DNA from: Intestinibacter bartlettii
GTDB lineage: Bacteria; Bacillota; Clostridia; Peptostreptococcales; Peptostreptococcaceae
Direction: 5' to 3'
Length of the DNA: 34,950 bases
NCBI RefSeq assembly: GCF_018917435.1
Contig: NZ_JAHLOQ010000034.1
Coordinates: 1-34,950 of the forward strand
How positions within the stretch are numbered: the first letter of the stretch is position 1; every line of letters starts with the position of its first letter. The notes beneath the pieces are model-generated. The model was not told the origin of the DNA and made no database searches. It saw only the letters and a list, made by a program, of their open reading frames with translations. This document shows positions 6,916 through 16,227 of the stretch, piece after piece. The translations under genes and the position numbers were made by a program.

Positions 6916-7851
6916 ATGAATGAGAATATAGCATTTCTTTTTCCAGGGCAAGGTTCACAATATGTAGGCATGGGAAAAAGTTTATATGACAATATATATG
7001 AATGTAAAGAAATATTCGATATGGGTGATGAGATTTTAAATATGCCTATGAAAGAGATGATTTTTAATGGTAATGAAGATGATTTAAAAAGAACTAAATA
7101 TTCACAACCAGCAATCCTACTCACATCGCTTGTATGTGCTAAGGCTGTAGAGCTTAGAGGAATTTCTGCTAAGTATACCTTGGGACTTTCATTAGGTGAA
7201 TATGGTGCACTTGTTGATTCTGGTGTGATAAGTTTTGAAGATGGAATTAAACTAATCAAAAAGAGAGCTGAGATAATGGATAGTGCTATAAGCCCAGAAG
7301 AAGGAAGTATGATGGCAGTTTTAAAATTAAGTCCAGAAAAGGTTGAAGAATTGATAAAAAGATCAAGTGAATTTGGATTAGTCGAAGGTGCAAATTATAA
7401 TTGTCCTGGTCAAACAGTAATTTCAGGAGAAGTAAAAGCTTTAGAAGCGAGTGTTAAAATAGCAAAAGAACTTGGTGGAAGGGCACTTCCATTAAAGGTA
7501 AGTGGTCCGTTTCACTGTTCGATGTACAAAGATGCAAGTTATAAATTTTATGAAGAAGTAAAAAAAGCAGATATAAATGATTTTAAAAAGGTTGTATATT
7601 CAAATGTAAAAGGTGCCCCCTATAAAAAAGACGATGATATAAAAGAGCTACTTAGACAACAAATAATGTCACCAGTTTTATTCGAAAAGAGCATAAGAGA
7701 TTTAATAAATAAAGGTGTGGACACTTTTATAGAAGTTGGCCCAGGAAAAGCATTAAGTGGATTTGTAAAAAAAATAGATAAATCAGTAAAAATATATAAT
7801 GTGTGTGATATTGATTCATTAGAAAGCACAATATCAAGTTTGGAATTATAA
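6916..7851 (+). CDS. fabD: Malonyl-CoA:ACP transacylase (FabD)
   Basis: FabD moves malonyl from CoA to ACP. It begins NIAFLFPGQGSQYVGMGK, has the nucleophile Ser92 in GLSLGEYGAL and the catalytic His in SGPFHCSMY near residue 200, and ends with the VGPGKALSGFVKK motif. The start is ATG 6916, since GGAGGAG at 6906-6912 lies just before it; an in-frame ATG at 6904 overlaps the ribosome site and is rejected. The length is 311 residues. It is 65 bases after fabK in the same operon. Confidence 0.95.
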   Translation: MNENIAFLFPGQGSQYVGMGKSLYDNIYECKEIFDMGDEILNMPMKEMIFNGNEDDLKRTKYSQPAILLTSLVCAKAVELRGISAKYTLGLSLGEYGALVDSGVISFEDGIKLIKKRAEIMDSAISPEEGSMMAVLKLSPEKVEELIKRSSEFGLVEGANYNCPGQTVISGEVKALEASVKIAKELGGRALPLKVSGPFHCSMYKDASYKFYEEVKKADINDFKKVVYSNVKGAPYKKDDDIKELLRQQIMSPVLFEKSIRDLINKGVDTFIEVGPGKALSGFVKKIDKSVKIYNVCDIDSLESTISSLEL

Positions 7852-7909
7852 AGAAATTATACATTAAAGTGGCTTTATAAAACTTATAAAAGCTAAAATG
7901 GAGGATTTT

Positions 7910-8650
7910 ATGTTAAAGGGAAAATGTGCTGTAATAACAGGTGCATCAAGAGGAATAGGAAAATGTATAGCTACAAAATTTGCAAAAGAAGAGGCAAATG
8001 TAGTTATTAATTATAGAAATAATGAGGAAGAAGCATTAAAAGTTAAAAAAGAATTAGAAGATTTAGGTTCTCAAGTATTAGTAGTAAAAGCAGATGTAAG
8101 CGAATTAGAACAAGCAGAAAATCTTATAAAAGAAGCAAAAAAAGAATTTGGAAGAGTTGATATATTAGTAAATAATGCTGGAATAACAAAAGACAATCTT
8201 ATTATAAGAATGAAAGAAGAAGATTTTGATAGAGTAATAAAAACAAATTTAAAAGGGGCTTTCAACTGTTTAAAAGCAGTGACTCCGATAATGTTAAAGC
8301 AAAAATACGGAAAAATAGTAAATATGGCATCTGTAGTAGGTGTGGTTGGAAATCCAGGACAAGTTAATTATTGTGCATCAAAGGCTGGATTAATCGGGAT
8401 GACAAAATCACTTGCAAAAGAAATAGGAAGCAGAAATATCACAGTTAATGCAATAGCCCCAGGATTTATAGATACAGATATGACCAAGATTTTGAGTGAT
8501 GATCAAAAGAAAAAAATATTATCACAAATACCATTAAATAAATTTGGAAATGTTGAAGATATAGCAAATGTGGCATTATTTTTAGGCAGTGAAAATTCAA
8601 ATTATATAACAGGCCAAGTAATTCACGTAGATGGTGGAATGGCTATGTAA
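7910..8650 (+). CDS. fabG: 3-oxoacyl-ACP reductase (FabG)
   Basis: FabG is an NADPH-dependent short-chain dehydrogenase that reduces 3-oxoacyl-ACP. It has TGASRGIG for the cofactor, NNAG, and the catalytic Ser in NMASVVG with Tyr and Lys in YCASK. It ends with the usual TGQVIHVDGGMAM. The start is ATG 7910, directly after GGAGGA at 7900-7905; the in-frame ATG at 7898 overlaps the ribosome site. The length is 246 residues. Confidence 0.95.
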   Translation: MLKGKCAVITGASRGIGKCIATKFAKEEANVVINYRNNEEEALKVKKELEDLGSQVLVVKADVSELEQAENLIKEAKKEFGRVDILVNNAGITKDNLIIRMKEEDFDRVIKTNLKGAFNCLKAVTPIMLKQKYGKIVNMASVVGVVGNPGQVNYCASKAGLIGMTKSLAKEIGSRNITVNAIAPGFIDTDMTKILSDDQKKKILSQIPLNKFGNVEDIANVALFLGSENSNYITGQVIHVDGGMAM

Positions 8651-8671
8651 TTCGAAAAACAGGAGGATTAA

Positions 8672-9907
8672 ATGAAAAATAGAGTAGTTATAACAGGAAT
8701 GGGGGCTGTAACTCCAATTGGAAATACAGAAGCACAGTTTTGGGAAAATGTCAAAGTAGGAAAATTAGGAATAGATACAATAAAATCAATCGATACAGAA
8801 GGATTAGATGTAAAGGTTGCTGGAGAAGTAAAAGGCTTAGACTTAAATAAATTTTTAGATAAAAAAGAATGTAGAAGATTAGATAAGTTTACTCAATATG
8901 CATTGATTGCAAGTATGGAGGCAGTAGCAAATGCAAAACTAGATTTAGATCAAATAGATAAAGATAGATTTACAGTTATAGTAGGTTCAGGCATTGGGGG
9001 ATTTAACACTAATGAAAAAGAATTCAAAACACTACATACTAAGGGTGTAAAACGTATATCTCCAATGTATATACCAATGACTATAATAAATGCAGCAGCT
9101 GCAAATATAGCTATTAAATTTGGAGCGAGGGGAATGTGTACATCTGCAGTAACAGCTTGTGCAACAGGAACTAACAGTATAGGAGATGCATACAGACATA
9201 TAAAACACGGTTATGCTGATATAGCGATAACTGGTGGTTGTGAAGCATCAATCACACCAATTGCAATTGCAGGGTTTGCAAATATGAGGGCATTATCAAC
9301 TAGTGAAGACAAAACTAAAGCATCAACTCCATTTGACAAAGACAGAAGTGGATTTGTAATGGGAGAAGGCGCTGGAATATTAGTAATCGAAAGTTTAGAA
9401 CATGCACAGAAGAGAGGAGCGAATATACTTGCAGAAATAGTTGGATACGGTTCAACATGTGATGCATATCATATAACATCTCCATCGCCAGAAGGAGTAG
9501 CTGCAGCAAATGCGATGAAAAATGCAGTAAAGGAAGCAAATGCAAAAATGAGCGAAGTTTCATATATAAACGCACATGGGACATCTACTTATTACAACGA
9601 TTTGTACGAAACTAGAGCTATAAAAAATGCTTTTGGAGAAGATGCGAAAAATATACCAATATCATCAACAAAATCAATGATAGGTCACTTATTAGGCGCA
9701 GCAGGAGCAGTTGAATCAATAGTATGTGTAAGAGCGTTAAACGAAGGATTTATACCTCCAACAATAGGTTATACAGAAAGCGAAGAAGAATTAGATTTAG
9801 ATTATGTGCCAAACAAAGGAAGATGTGCAGATTTAAAATATGCTCTTAATAATTCACTTGGATTTGGAGGACATAACGCATGTCTATTATTTAAAAAGTG
9901 GGATTAA
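8672..9907 (+). CDS. fabF: Beta-ketoacyl-ACP synthase II (FabF)
   Basis: FabF elongates acyl-ACP with malonyl-ACP. The Cys-His-His triad is visible: Cys163 in TACATGTNS, His in NAHGTSTYYND and His in SMIGHLLGAAGAVE. The glycine-rich end NNSLGFGGHNACLLF is typical. The 411 residues match the family. It is 21 bases after fabG with an AGGAGG site. It is the only elongating condensing enzyme in the window; no FabB is seen. Confidence 0.95.
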   Translation: MKNRVVITGMGAVTPIGNTEAQFWENVKVGKLGIDTIKSIDTEGLDVKVAGEVKGLDLNKFLDKKECRRLDKFTQYALIASMEAVANAKLDLDQIDKDRFTVIVGSGIGGFNTNEKEFKTLHTKGVKRISPMYIPMTIINAAAANIAIKFGARGMCTSAVTACATGTNSIGDAYRHIKHGYADIAITGGCEASITPIAIAGFANMRALSTSEDKTKASTPFDKDRSGFVMGEGAGILVIESLEHAQKRGANILAEIVGYGSTCDAYHITSPSPEGVAAANAMKNAVKEANAKMSEVSYINAHGTSTYYNDLYETRAIKNAFGEDAKNIPISSTKSMIGHLLGAAGAVESIVCVRALNEGFIPPTIGYTESEEELDLDYVPNKGRCADLKYALNNSLGFGGHNACLLFKKWD

Positions 9908-9919
9908 TCGGAGGTCGTT

Positions 9920-10396
9920 ATGAATTTTAATGAAGTAAAAGAATTAATTTCTATATTAGACGATTCAAAATTAGCTTATTTTGAAATGGAAAATGGAGAT
10001 GGATATATAAAAATAGACAAGAGTATGTCTAGAGATTATGTATCTAATAAAATACAAAATGAAGTTTCAACAATAGAAAATAAGGAAGAAAAACAAGATA
10101 ATGATACAGCTTCTTCAAAAGAAAATATAACAAATGAAGTCAAAACAGAAGAAGGTGTAGAGTTTATAAAATCACCAATAGTAGGTACTTTTTATTCAAA
10201 ATCATCACCAGATGCAGAGCCTTTTATTCAAAAAGGAGATAAGATAAGTAAGGGAGACATAGTTTGTATAGTAGAAGCTATGAAGTTGATGAATGAAATA
10301 AATGCTGAATTCGACTGTGAAATAGTTGAAGTGATGGCACAAGAAGGCAAGATGGTTCAATATGGTCAAGAATTATTTAAGGTAAAGAAATTATAG
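9920..10396 (+). CDS. accB: Biotin carboxyl carrier protein of acetyl-CoA carboxylase
   Basis: This subunit carries the biotin that shuttles CO2 between AccC and AccD/AccA. The biotinylated Lys122 is in VEAMKLMNEI. The N-terminal helix region is joined to the C-terminal biotinyl domain by a Glu/Lys/Asn/Ser-rich linker at about residues 45-78. The biotinyl domain begins IKSPIVGTFYSKSSPDAEPF. The length is 158 residues. A 12-base gap from fabF and a 9-base gap to fabZ show tight operon packing. Confidence 0.95.
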   Translation: MNFNEVKELISILDDSKLAYFEMENGDGYIKIDKSMSRDYVSNKIQNEVSTIENKEEKQDNDTASSKENITNEVKTEEGVEFIKSPIVGTFYSKSSPDAEPFIQKGDKISKGDIVCIVEAMKLMNEINAEFDCEIVEVMAQEGKMVQYGQELFKVKKL

Positions 10397-10405
10397 GAGA
10401 AAATT

Positions 10406-10828
10406 ATGTTAGGAGCAAAAGAAATAAAAGAAATTTTACCACATAGATATCCCTTTTTAATGATAGATAGAGTTGAAGAAGTTGAAGAAGGAAAAAGAGC
10501 AAAAGGATATAAAAATGTATCAATCAATGAAGGATTTTTTAATGGACATTTTCCAGATTATCCAGTAATGCCAGGAGTTTTAGTATTAGAAGCTTTAGCA
10601 CAAATGGGTGCTATTTGTATTCTTTCAAAAGAAGAATTTAAAGGAAAAATAGGGTTTTTAGTTGGAGTAGATAAAGTAAGATGGAAACAACAAGTAATGC
10701 CTGGAGATAGATTAGATTTAGAAATTGAGATAACTAAATTAAGAGGATCTATTGGAGTTGGAACTGGGCGTGCAAGTGTAGATGGAAAATTAGTTTGCCA
10801 AGGTGAAATAATGTTTGCAATTGGGTAG
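10406..10828 (+). CDS. fabZ: 3-hydroxyacyl-ACP dehydratase (FabZ)
   Basis: This hot-dog-fold dehydratase forms trans-2-enoyl-ACP. Catalytic His48 is in [11 protein letters not shown] and Glu62 in LVLEALAQ; the N-terminal [13 protein letters not shown] is diagnostic. The 140 residues are normal. Its place between accB and accC is the same as in streptococci. No FabA or FabM isomerase gene is in the window, so the step that makes unsaturated fatty acids is not explained here. Confidence 0.95.
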   Translation: MLGAKEIKEILPHRYPFLMIDRVEEVEEGKRAKGYKNVSINEGFFNGHFPDYPVMPGVLVLEALAQMGAICILSKEEFKGKIGFLVGVDKVRWKQQVMPGDRLDLEIEITKLRGSIGVGTGRASVDGKLVCQGEIMFAIG

Positions 10829-10836
10829 GTGATAAT

Positions 10837-12189
10837 ATGCTAAATAAAATCTTAATAGCAAATAGAGGAGAAATAGCAGTTAGAATAATACGCGCATGTA
10901 GAGAATTACAAATAGCTACCGTTGCGATTTATTCAGAAGCTGATAAATACGCACTTCATACACAGATGGCGGATGAGGCGGTTTGTGTAGGAGGTCCACA
11001 AAGTAAAGATAGTTATTTAAATATGACTAATATATTAAGTGCATGTGTGCTTACCGGGTGTGAAGGAATTCATCCAGGGTTTGGATTTTTATCTGAAAAT
11101 CCTAAGTTTGCGAAAATGTGTGAGGAGTGCAATATAAAATATATAGGACCAGATTATAAAGTCATAGAGCTTATGGGAGATAAGGCAAAAGCGAGAGAAG
11201 TTATGAAAAAAGCAAATGTTCCAGTAGTTCCTGGATATGAAGGTGAGATAACTTCAGTTACACAAGCGCTTGAAATAGCAAAAAAAATAGGATTTCCAGT
11301 AATGATAAAAGCAGCAGCTGGCGGTGGCGGAAAAGGAATTAGAATAGTAAATGAAGAAAGTGAATTTGAACACAACTACAATGCTGCGAAATTAGAATCA
11401 AAAGCATGTTTTTCAGATGATAGAATTTATATAGAAAAATTTATACAAAAACCAAGACATATAGAATTTCAAATTTTAGCCGATGAATATGGAAATATAA
11501 TTCATCTAGGAGAAAGAGAATGTTCACTTCAAAGAAATAATCAAAAAGTGCTAGAAGAAGCACCATCTACTTTTTTAAATCCAGAAATTAGAGAAAAAAT
11601 GGGAGAAGTTGCAAAACGTGCAGCAAAAGCTGTAAATTATAAAAGCGCAGGGACTATAGAATTTCTTGTGGATAAAGATTGTAATTTTTACTTTATGGAA
11701 ATGAATACAAGAATTCAAGTCGAACATCCTATAACTGAAATGGTGACAGGAGTAGATATAGTAAAAGAACAATTAAAAATAGCATCAGGAATGAAATTAG
11801 ATTTGATTCAAGATGATATTTATATAAGTGGAAATGCAATCGAGTGCAGAATAAATGCTGAAGACCCAGATAATAATTTTAGACCATCTCCAGGGCTTAT
11901 AAAAGAATTATATATACCATCAGGTCCAGGAGTTAGAGTAGACAGTGCAATTTATTCTGGATATGAAATACCTCCATACTACGACTCAATGATAGGAAAA
12001 ATGATAACATATGGTGCTACTAGAGATGAAGCAATAATAAAGATGAAAAGAGCATTAGGGGAATTTGCAATAGGCGGAGTGAAAACCAATATAGATTTTC
12101 AGTACAGTATATTAAACAATAGAGATTTTGTAAAAGGAAATTACGATACATCATTTATAGCAGAAAAGTTGGTGATGAATAATGCTTAA
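10837..12189 (+). CDS. accC: Biotin carboxylase subunit of acetyl-CoA carboxylase
   Basis: AccC carboxylates the biotin of AccB using ATP and bicarbonate. The ATP-grasp fold is complete: [17 protein letters not shown] at the N-terminus, the glycine-rich loop [35 protein letters not shown], and [21 protein letters not shown] with the metal and bicarbonate residues. The RHQ triplet usual in the fourth motif is RNNQ here. The length is 450 residues. Its end overlaps the accD start by 8 bases, which implies coupled translation. Confidence 0.95.
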   Translation: MLNKILIANRGEIAVRIIRACRELQIATVAIYSEADKYALHTQMADEAVCVGGPQSKDSYLNMTNILSACVLTGCEGIHPGFGFLSENPKFAKMCEECNIKYIGPDYKVIELMGDKAKAREVMKKANVPVVPGYEGEITSVTQALEIAKKIGFPVMIKAAAGGGGKGIRIVNEESEFEHNYNAAKLESKACFSDDRIYIEKFIQKPRHIEFQILADEYGNIIHLGERECSLQRNNQKVLEEAPSTFLNPEIREKMGEVAKRAAKAVNYKSAGTIEFLVDKDCNFYFMEMNTRIQVEHPITEMVTGVDIVKEQLKIASGMKLDLIQDDIYISGNAIECRINAEDPDNNFRPSPGLIKELYIPSGPGVRVDSAIYSGYEIPPYYDSMIGKMITYGATRDEAIIKMKRALGEFAIGGVKTNIDFQYSILNNRDFVKGNYDTSFIAEKLVMNNA

Positions 12190-13054
12190 AAATTTATTTA
12201 GAAAACAGGAATATATAACAGTTAGCAGTAAACCACTAAAAGATAAAGAATTTATACCTAATATACCAGATGGAAAATGGATAAATTGTAAAAAATGTAA
12301 GAGTATAATTTATCTAGAAGATCTAAAAAATGATGATTATGTATGCCCTAATTGTAATTATCACTTCAATATATCGTCAAAAGAAAGAGTAGATCAAATA
12401 TTTGATAAAGATAGTTTTATAGAGATGTTTCAAGAAATAAAGGCCACAAACCCATTAGAATTTCCAGGATATGAAGAAAAATTAAAAAAAGCTAAAGAAA
12501 AGTCAAACTTAGATGAAGGTGTGCTTTGTGGAGTTGGAAATATAAATTCAAAAAAAGTAGCAGCTGCAATAATGGATAGTAATTTTATGATGGGAAGTAT
12601 GGGGAGTGCTGTTGGCGAAAAAATTACAAGGACTATAGAATATGCAACTCAAAATAAACTTCCGCTTATTATATTTACTGCCTCTGGTGGGGCTAGAATG
12701 CAAGAGGGAATAATCTCACTCATGCAGATGGCAAAAACATCTGCAGCAATAGCAAAACACGATGAAGCAGGACTTTTATACATAAGTGTAATAACAAATC
12801 CAACAACAGGGGGAGTAACTGCCAGTTTTGCTATGCTAGGGGATATAATAATTTCTGAACCTGGAGCGATTTTAGGATTTGCAGGACGTAGGGTAATTGA
12901 AAATACAATAAATCAAAAACTGCCAGATAATTTTCAAAGCGCAGAATTTATGCTAGAAAAAGGATTTGTAGATGATATTGTAGACAGAAAAAATTTAAAA
13001 AACTATTTATCAAGAATACTTAAGTTACATGGGATTGAAGAAGAGAATATCTAA
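12182..13054 (+). CDS. accD: Acetyl-CoA carboxylase carboxyltransferase beta subunit
   Basis: With AccA it transfers the carboxyl group from biotin to acetyl-CoA, giving malonyl-CoA. The N-terminal zinc ribbon has Cys36, Cys39, Cys55 and Cys58. The crotonase-fold core shows [18 protein letters not shown] and [17 protein letters not shown]. The 290 residues are normal. It overlaps accC by 8 bases and is followed by accA after 15 bases. Confidence 0.95.
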   Translation: MLKNLFRKQEYITVSSKPLKDKEFIPNIPDGKWINCKKCKSIIYLEDLKNDDYVCPNCNYHFNISSKERVDQIFDKDSFIEMFQEIKATNPLEFPGYEEKLKKAKEKSNLDEGVLCGVGNINSKKVAAAIMDSNFMMGSMGSAVGEKITRTIEYATQNKLPLIIFTASGGARMQEGIISLMQMAKTSAAIAKHDEAGLLYISVITNPTTGGVTASFAMLGDIIISEPGAILGFAGRRVIENTINQKLPDNFQSAEFMLEKGFVDDIVDRKNLKNYLSRILKLHGIEEENI

Positions 13055-13069
13055 AGGTGGTGATAAATA

Positions 13070-13891
13070 TTGACATATAAAAAAGACGAAGTGTGGAATA
13101 TTGTTGAGATAGCGAGACATAAAGATAGACCGAATGCAAAATTTTATATAGAAAATATTTTTGATGATTTTATTGAACTTCATGGTGATAGAAATTTTAG
13201 AGACGACAAAGCAATAATAGGTGGAATTGCATCAATAGATAAAATAAGTGTAACAGTAATTGGAGTTAATAAAGGAAAAAATGTAAAAGAAAATGTAGAT
13301 GCCAATTTCGGAATGGTGCATCCAGAAGGCTATAGAAAAGCATTAAGACTTATGAAACAAGCTGAAAAATTTAATAGACCTATAATATGTTTTGTAGATA
13401 CACCGGGAGCGTTTTGTGGGGTTGGAGCCGAAGAAAGAGGACAAGGTCAAGCAATTGCACAAAATTTAATGGAAATGAGTAGGTTAAAAACGCCAATTAT
13501 CTCAATAATAACAGGAGAAGGAGGTAGTGGAGGAGCACTAGGTCTTAGTGTATCTGATAAGGTATATATGCTGAAAAATTCGATTTATTCTATTTTATCT
13601 CCAGAAGGATTTGCGACAATTTTATGGAAGGATCCATCAAAAACTAAAGATGCAGCAGAAGTTATGAAAATAACGGCTTTAGACTTACTTAATTTGGGAA
13701 TAATAGATGACATAATAGATGAACCAACAGAAGGTGCACATACAAATCCTTCTTTAGTTTTAAATAACATAAAAAAATTCATAAAGTCAGATTTGAATAA
13801 TTTAATTGATATACCAAAACAAGATTTATTACAAAAGAGATATAATAAATTTAGACAAATGGGTAACTTTTATGAGGTGAATACTCAATAG
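13070..13891 (+). CDS. accA: Acetyl-CoA carboxylase carboxyltransferase alpha subunit
   Basis: This is the partner of AccD. The signature motifs are FVDTPGAFCGVGAEERGQGQAIAQN, GEGGSGGALGL and SPEGFATILWKD. At 273 residues it is the short form common in Firmicutes, lacking part of the N-terminal extension of E. coli AccA. The start codon is TTG at 13070, supported by AAAGGTGGTGATAAATA just before it and the absence of a better in-frame codon near the N-terminus. It is the last enzyme gene of the cluster. Confidence 0.93.
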   Translation: MTYKKDEVWNIVEIARHKDRPNAKFYIENIFDDFIELHGDRNFRDDKAIIGGIASIDKISVTVIGVNKGKNVKENVDANFGMVHPEGYRKALRLMKQAEKFNRPIICFVDTPGAFCGVGAEERGQGQAIAQNLMEMSRLKTPIISIITGEGGSGGALGLSVSDKVYMLKNSIYSILSPEGFATILWKDPSKTKDAAEVMKITALDLLNLGIIDDIIDEPTEGAHTNPSLVLNNIKKFIKSDLNNLIDIPKQDLLQKRYNKFRQMGNFYEVNTQ

Positions 13892-13893
13892 TT

Positions 13894-13930
13894 AATATCA
13901 ATTGAAATTATTTTTAAAATTTATTATAAT
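13894..13930 (+). promoter_or_regulatory. fabT promoter with overlapping near-palindrome
   Basis: The -35 TTGAAA is at 13902-13907 and the -10 TATAAT at 13925-13930, with a 17-base spacer, an excellent promoter. A near-palindrome AATATCAATTGAAATT (13894-13909, 7 of 8 positions symmetric) covers the -35 and could be a weaker autoregulatory site; it is not a close match to the palindrome at 4429. Confidence 0.7.
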
Positions 13931-13967
13931 ACATTTAAGATTAAAATAAATATGGAGAGATAATAAA

Positions 13968-14420
13968 ATGGAAAATAGAGCGGAACGATTAAATTCACTT
14001 TTAGTACAATTATTTAATGATATTTTACATATAGAAGAAAAAGTTCTAAAGAGTTCTGAAATCAAAGATTTATCAATAACAGAGATGCATACAATTGATG
14101 CTATCGGGACACAAGGTAACAGAACAATGGGAGAAATTGCCCATGATTTAAGAATAACAGTTGGTACACTTACTTCTGCAATTAATAGACTTATTAAAAA
14201 AGGTTATGCAGAAAGATCAAGAACGGAAGTAGATAGAAGAGTTGTATTAGTTAGTTTAACTGAAAAAGGAATGCATGCTTATAAAATCCACGCTGATTTC
14301 CATAAAGAGATGGTTGCAGCAACATTAAATTCTTGTGATGATGATCAACAAGAAGTACTGTGCAATGTAATAGAAAAAATAAATACATTTTTTGAAGATA
14401 AGTATGAAGGTCTCCAATAG
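13968..14420 (+). CDS. fabT: FabT-type MarR-family regulator of fatty acid synthesis
   Basis: This winged-helix repressor senses acyl-ACP (known for FabT in streptococci and relatives). The sequence follows FabT closely: IEE near residue 22, KDLSITEMHTIDAIG, a helix-turn-helix around GEIAHDLRITVGTLTSAINRLI, the wing RSRTEVDRRVVLVSLTEKG and HADFHKEMVA. The 150 residues are normal. It has its own promoter 76 bases after accA, so it can be made without the operon. In streptococci fabT lies at the 5' end next to fabM; here it is at the 3' end. The palindrome upstream of fabH is the likely target. Confidence 0.88.
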   Translation: MENRAERLNSLLVQLFNDILHIEEKVLKSSEIKDLSITEMHTIDAIGTQGNRTMGEIAHDLRITVGTLTSAINRLIKKGYAERSRTEVDRRVVLVSLTEKGMHAYKIHADFHKEMVAATLNSCDDDQQEVLCNVIEKINTFFEDKYEGLQ

Positions 14421-14437
14421 GGAGGCTTTTATTTTTT
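14407..14437 (+). terminator. Terminator overlapping the fabT stop codon
   Basis: AAG and TCTCC (14407-14415, one bulged G) pair with GGAGG and CTT (14421-14428), followed by TTTTATTTTTT-like sequence. The stem contains the TAG stop at 14418-14420 in its loop. Confidence 0.6.
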
Positions 14438-14555
14438 GTATAATTAAGAAAAATTAAGAAAATAAAAATGAAAAAAACATTTTTTTACGATATGATGGAT
14501 ATATAAGAAATAAAATCCAAATTGAGATACAATATAATATATGGGGGAATTTAAT

Positions 14556-15245
14556 ATGGACAGAAGAAAATTAAAATCTATTAATCTAGATTTTTTTAAG
14601 CAGAATAAAAAGATAACATTTTATCTTATGATGATATTACTTTTGATATGTATATTAATAAGTAAATTGAACTTAAGCTATGGATCATCTACTAAGTCGT
14701 ATATAAGTGAAGATGTATTAATAAATGGCAAAAGAATAGGGACGACAGAAATTATATCAGATGGTTTATTAGAACCAGGATCTTGTATATCTGGACAAAC
14801 TATAAATCCTACAGATGTAGTAATACATCAAACAGGATGTATAGATGTTGATGCAGATAGAATGTATGAATCTTTAAAAAATGCTAATAATGACCCCTAC
14901 GCAGGGACAAGTTATTCACAATATAGAAATGCCTCATGGACAATAACTGTTGGATACAACAAAATAATACAAAATGTTCCTTTAAATTGGCAAGCATATG
15001 CACAAGGAACAGACTATGGAAATTCAACAGGGATTTCTATTGAAATATGTATGTATACAGATAAGAACAAACAAAGACAAGCATATTTAAATGCTATAGA
15101 ACTATACAAGATTTTGAGAAATTATAATGATGGATTAGGTTTAAAGAAGCATCAAGATTATAGTGGCAAGCAATGTCCGGAATGGTTACTTGAAGGTCGA
15201 TATGGAATGGATTGGGATTGGTTTGAAGCAAAGTGTATGGAATAA
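14556..15245 (+). CDS. Membrane-anchored N-acetylmuramoyl-L-alanine amidase (Amidase_2/T7 lysozyme type)
   Basis: This zinc amidase is predicted to cut the peptide stem from peptidoglycan outside the membrane. A hydrophobic segment at residues 20-36 after a basic N-terminus is a signal anchor or uncleaved signal peptide. The Amidase_2 domain has the first zinc His in VVIHQTG, and the second His and Cys in KKHQDYSGKQCPEWL. The Lys two residues before the Cys matches catalytic Lys128 of T7 lysozyme. GISIEICMY is the central strand. The start is ATG 14556, since GGGGGAA precedes it; the ATG at 14541 lies before the ribosome site. The length is 229 residues, with no cell-wall-binding repeats. Its role (cell-wall turnover, sporulation or germination) is not shown. 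Confidence 0.85.
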   Translation: MDRRKLKSINLDFFKQNKKITFYLMMILLLICILISKLNLSYGSSTKSYISEDVLINGKRIGTTEIISDGLLEPGSCISGQTINPTDVVIHQTGCIDVDADRMYESLKNANNDPYAGTSYSQYRNASWTITVGYNKIIQNVPLNWQAYAQGTDYGNSTGISIEICMYTDKNKQRQAYLNAIELYKILRNYNDGLGLKKHQDYSGKQCPEWLLEGRYGMDWDWFEAKCME

Positions 15246-15294
15246 AAGTATGGTTTTATAAGGCATAAGTTATTATAAGAATGGAGGAATTATC

Positions 15295-16164
15295 ATGATT
15301 GATATAGTTAATTCATATGACGAAAAGGCTAAAGAATTATATCAACATTGTGATATATTTTACAATGAAAATATATTTATAGCTAAGTCTATACCTTCAG
15401 ATGAATATATGACAAAATCAAGAGTTCATAATCATAATGAATATGAATTTTTTATTCCAAAAAGCCCAATACCTTTTTTAGTAAATGAGGATAGTATATT
15501 CTTTGGAGAAATAGGATATATATATACAATTAAAAGTAAAAAGAACCACGGAATAAAATATGGTCTTTCTGATATAAAGTATACAGATATACTCGTAAAA
15601 AAAGACTATTTACAAAATATAATGGAAGAATTAAACTGCAAGGATAGTATATTTAATTATCCTATATATTTATCAAGAGAATTAAAGTTTTATTTGCATA
15701 TTTTTGAAGAAGAATTTCAAAAATATGATAAAAAAGATTTAATTAAACTAGATATGATAGCAAATCTTCTATGTAGAGGGTTAGTCACAGGAAATTTCAA
15801 TAAGGAAATTGATATTTTTAAAGAAAAACAAAGTTATCAAAAAGGAATATATTTAGTTGCAGATTTTATAAATCATAATTATAATAGAGAAATAAAAATA
15901 GATGAAATGGCAAAAATAGCAGGACTATCAAAAAATTATTTTGGGTCAGCATTTAAAAAAGCACTAGGAGAAACACCACATTCTTACTTAATAAAGATAA
16001 GAATATCAAAGGCAAAAGTATTACTAGAAACAACTGATGAGTCTTTAAGTGATATAGCACAAAAAGTTGGATTTAAAAAGGCAAGTTCATTTACATCCCA
16101 GTTTAAAGCATCAACAGGTATAATACCTTCAAAATATAGAGAAAAAAGCAAAAAACAGTATTAA
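15295..16164 (+). CDS. AraC-family transcriptional regulator
   Basis: The C-terminal ~100 residues form the double helix-turn-helix of AraC/XylS: YNREIKIDEMAKIAGLSKNYFGSAFKKALGETP, then the second motif SLSDIAQKVGFKKASSFTSQFKASTGIIPSKYR. The N-terminal ~170 residues look like a small cupin-type sensing domain (HNHNEYEFFIPKSPIPFLVN) without recognisable ligand specificity. The ATG follows GGAGGAATTATC. The targets are unknown; the nearest genes are the amidase upstream and the alarmone synthetase downstream. Confidence 0.88.
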   Translation: MIDIVNSYDEKAKELYQHCDIFYNENIFIAKSIPSDEYMTKSRVHNHNEYEFFIPKSPIPFLVNEDSIFFGEIGYIYTIKSKKNHGIKYGLSDIKYTDILVKKDYLQNIMEELNCKDSIFNYPIYLSRELKFYLHIFEEEFQKYDKKDLIKLDMIANLLCRGLVTGNFNKEIDIFKEKQSYQKGIYLVADFINHNYNREIKIDEMAKIAGLSKNYFGSAFKKALGETPHSYLIKIRISKAKVLLETTDESLSDIAQKVGFKKASSFTSQFKASTGIIPSKYREKSKKQY

Positions 16165-16227
16165 ATTTTATTTACTCAACAACAATTTAAAAATGTGCAA
16201 AAGTAGTTAAGGAGGTAAGTATGGCAT

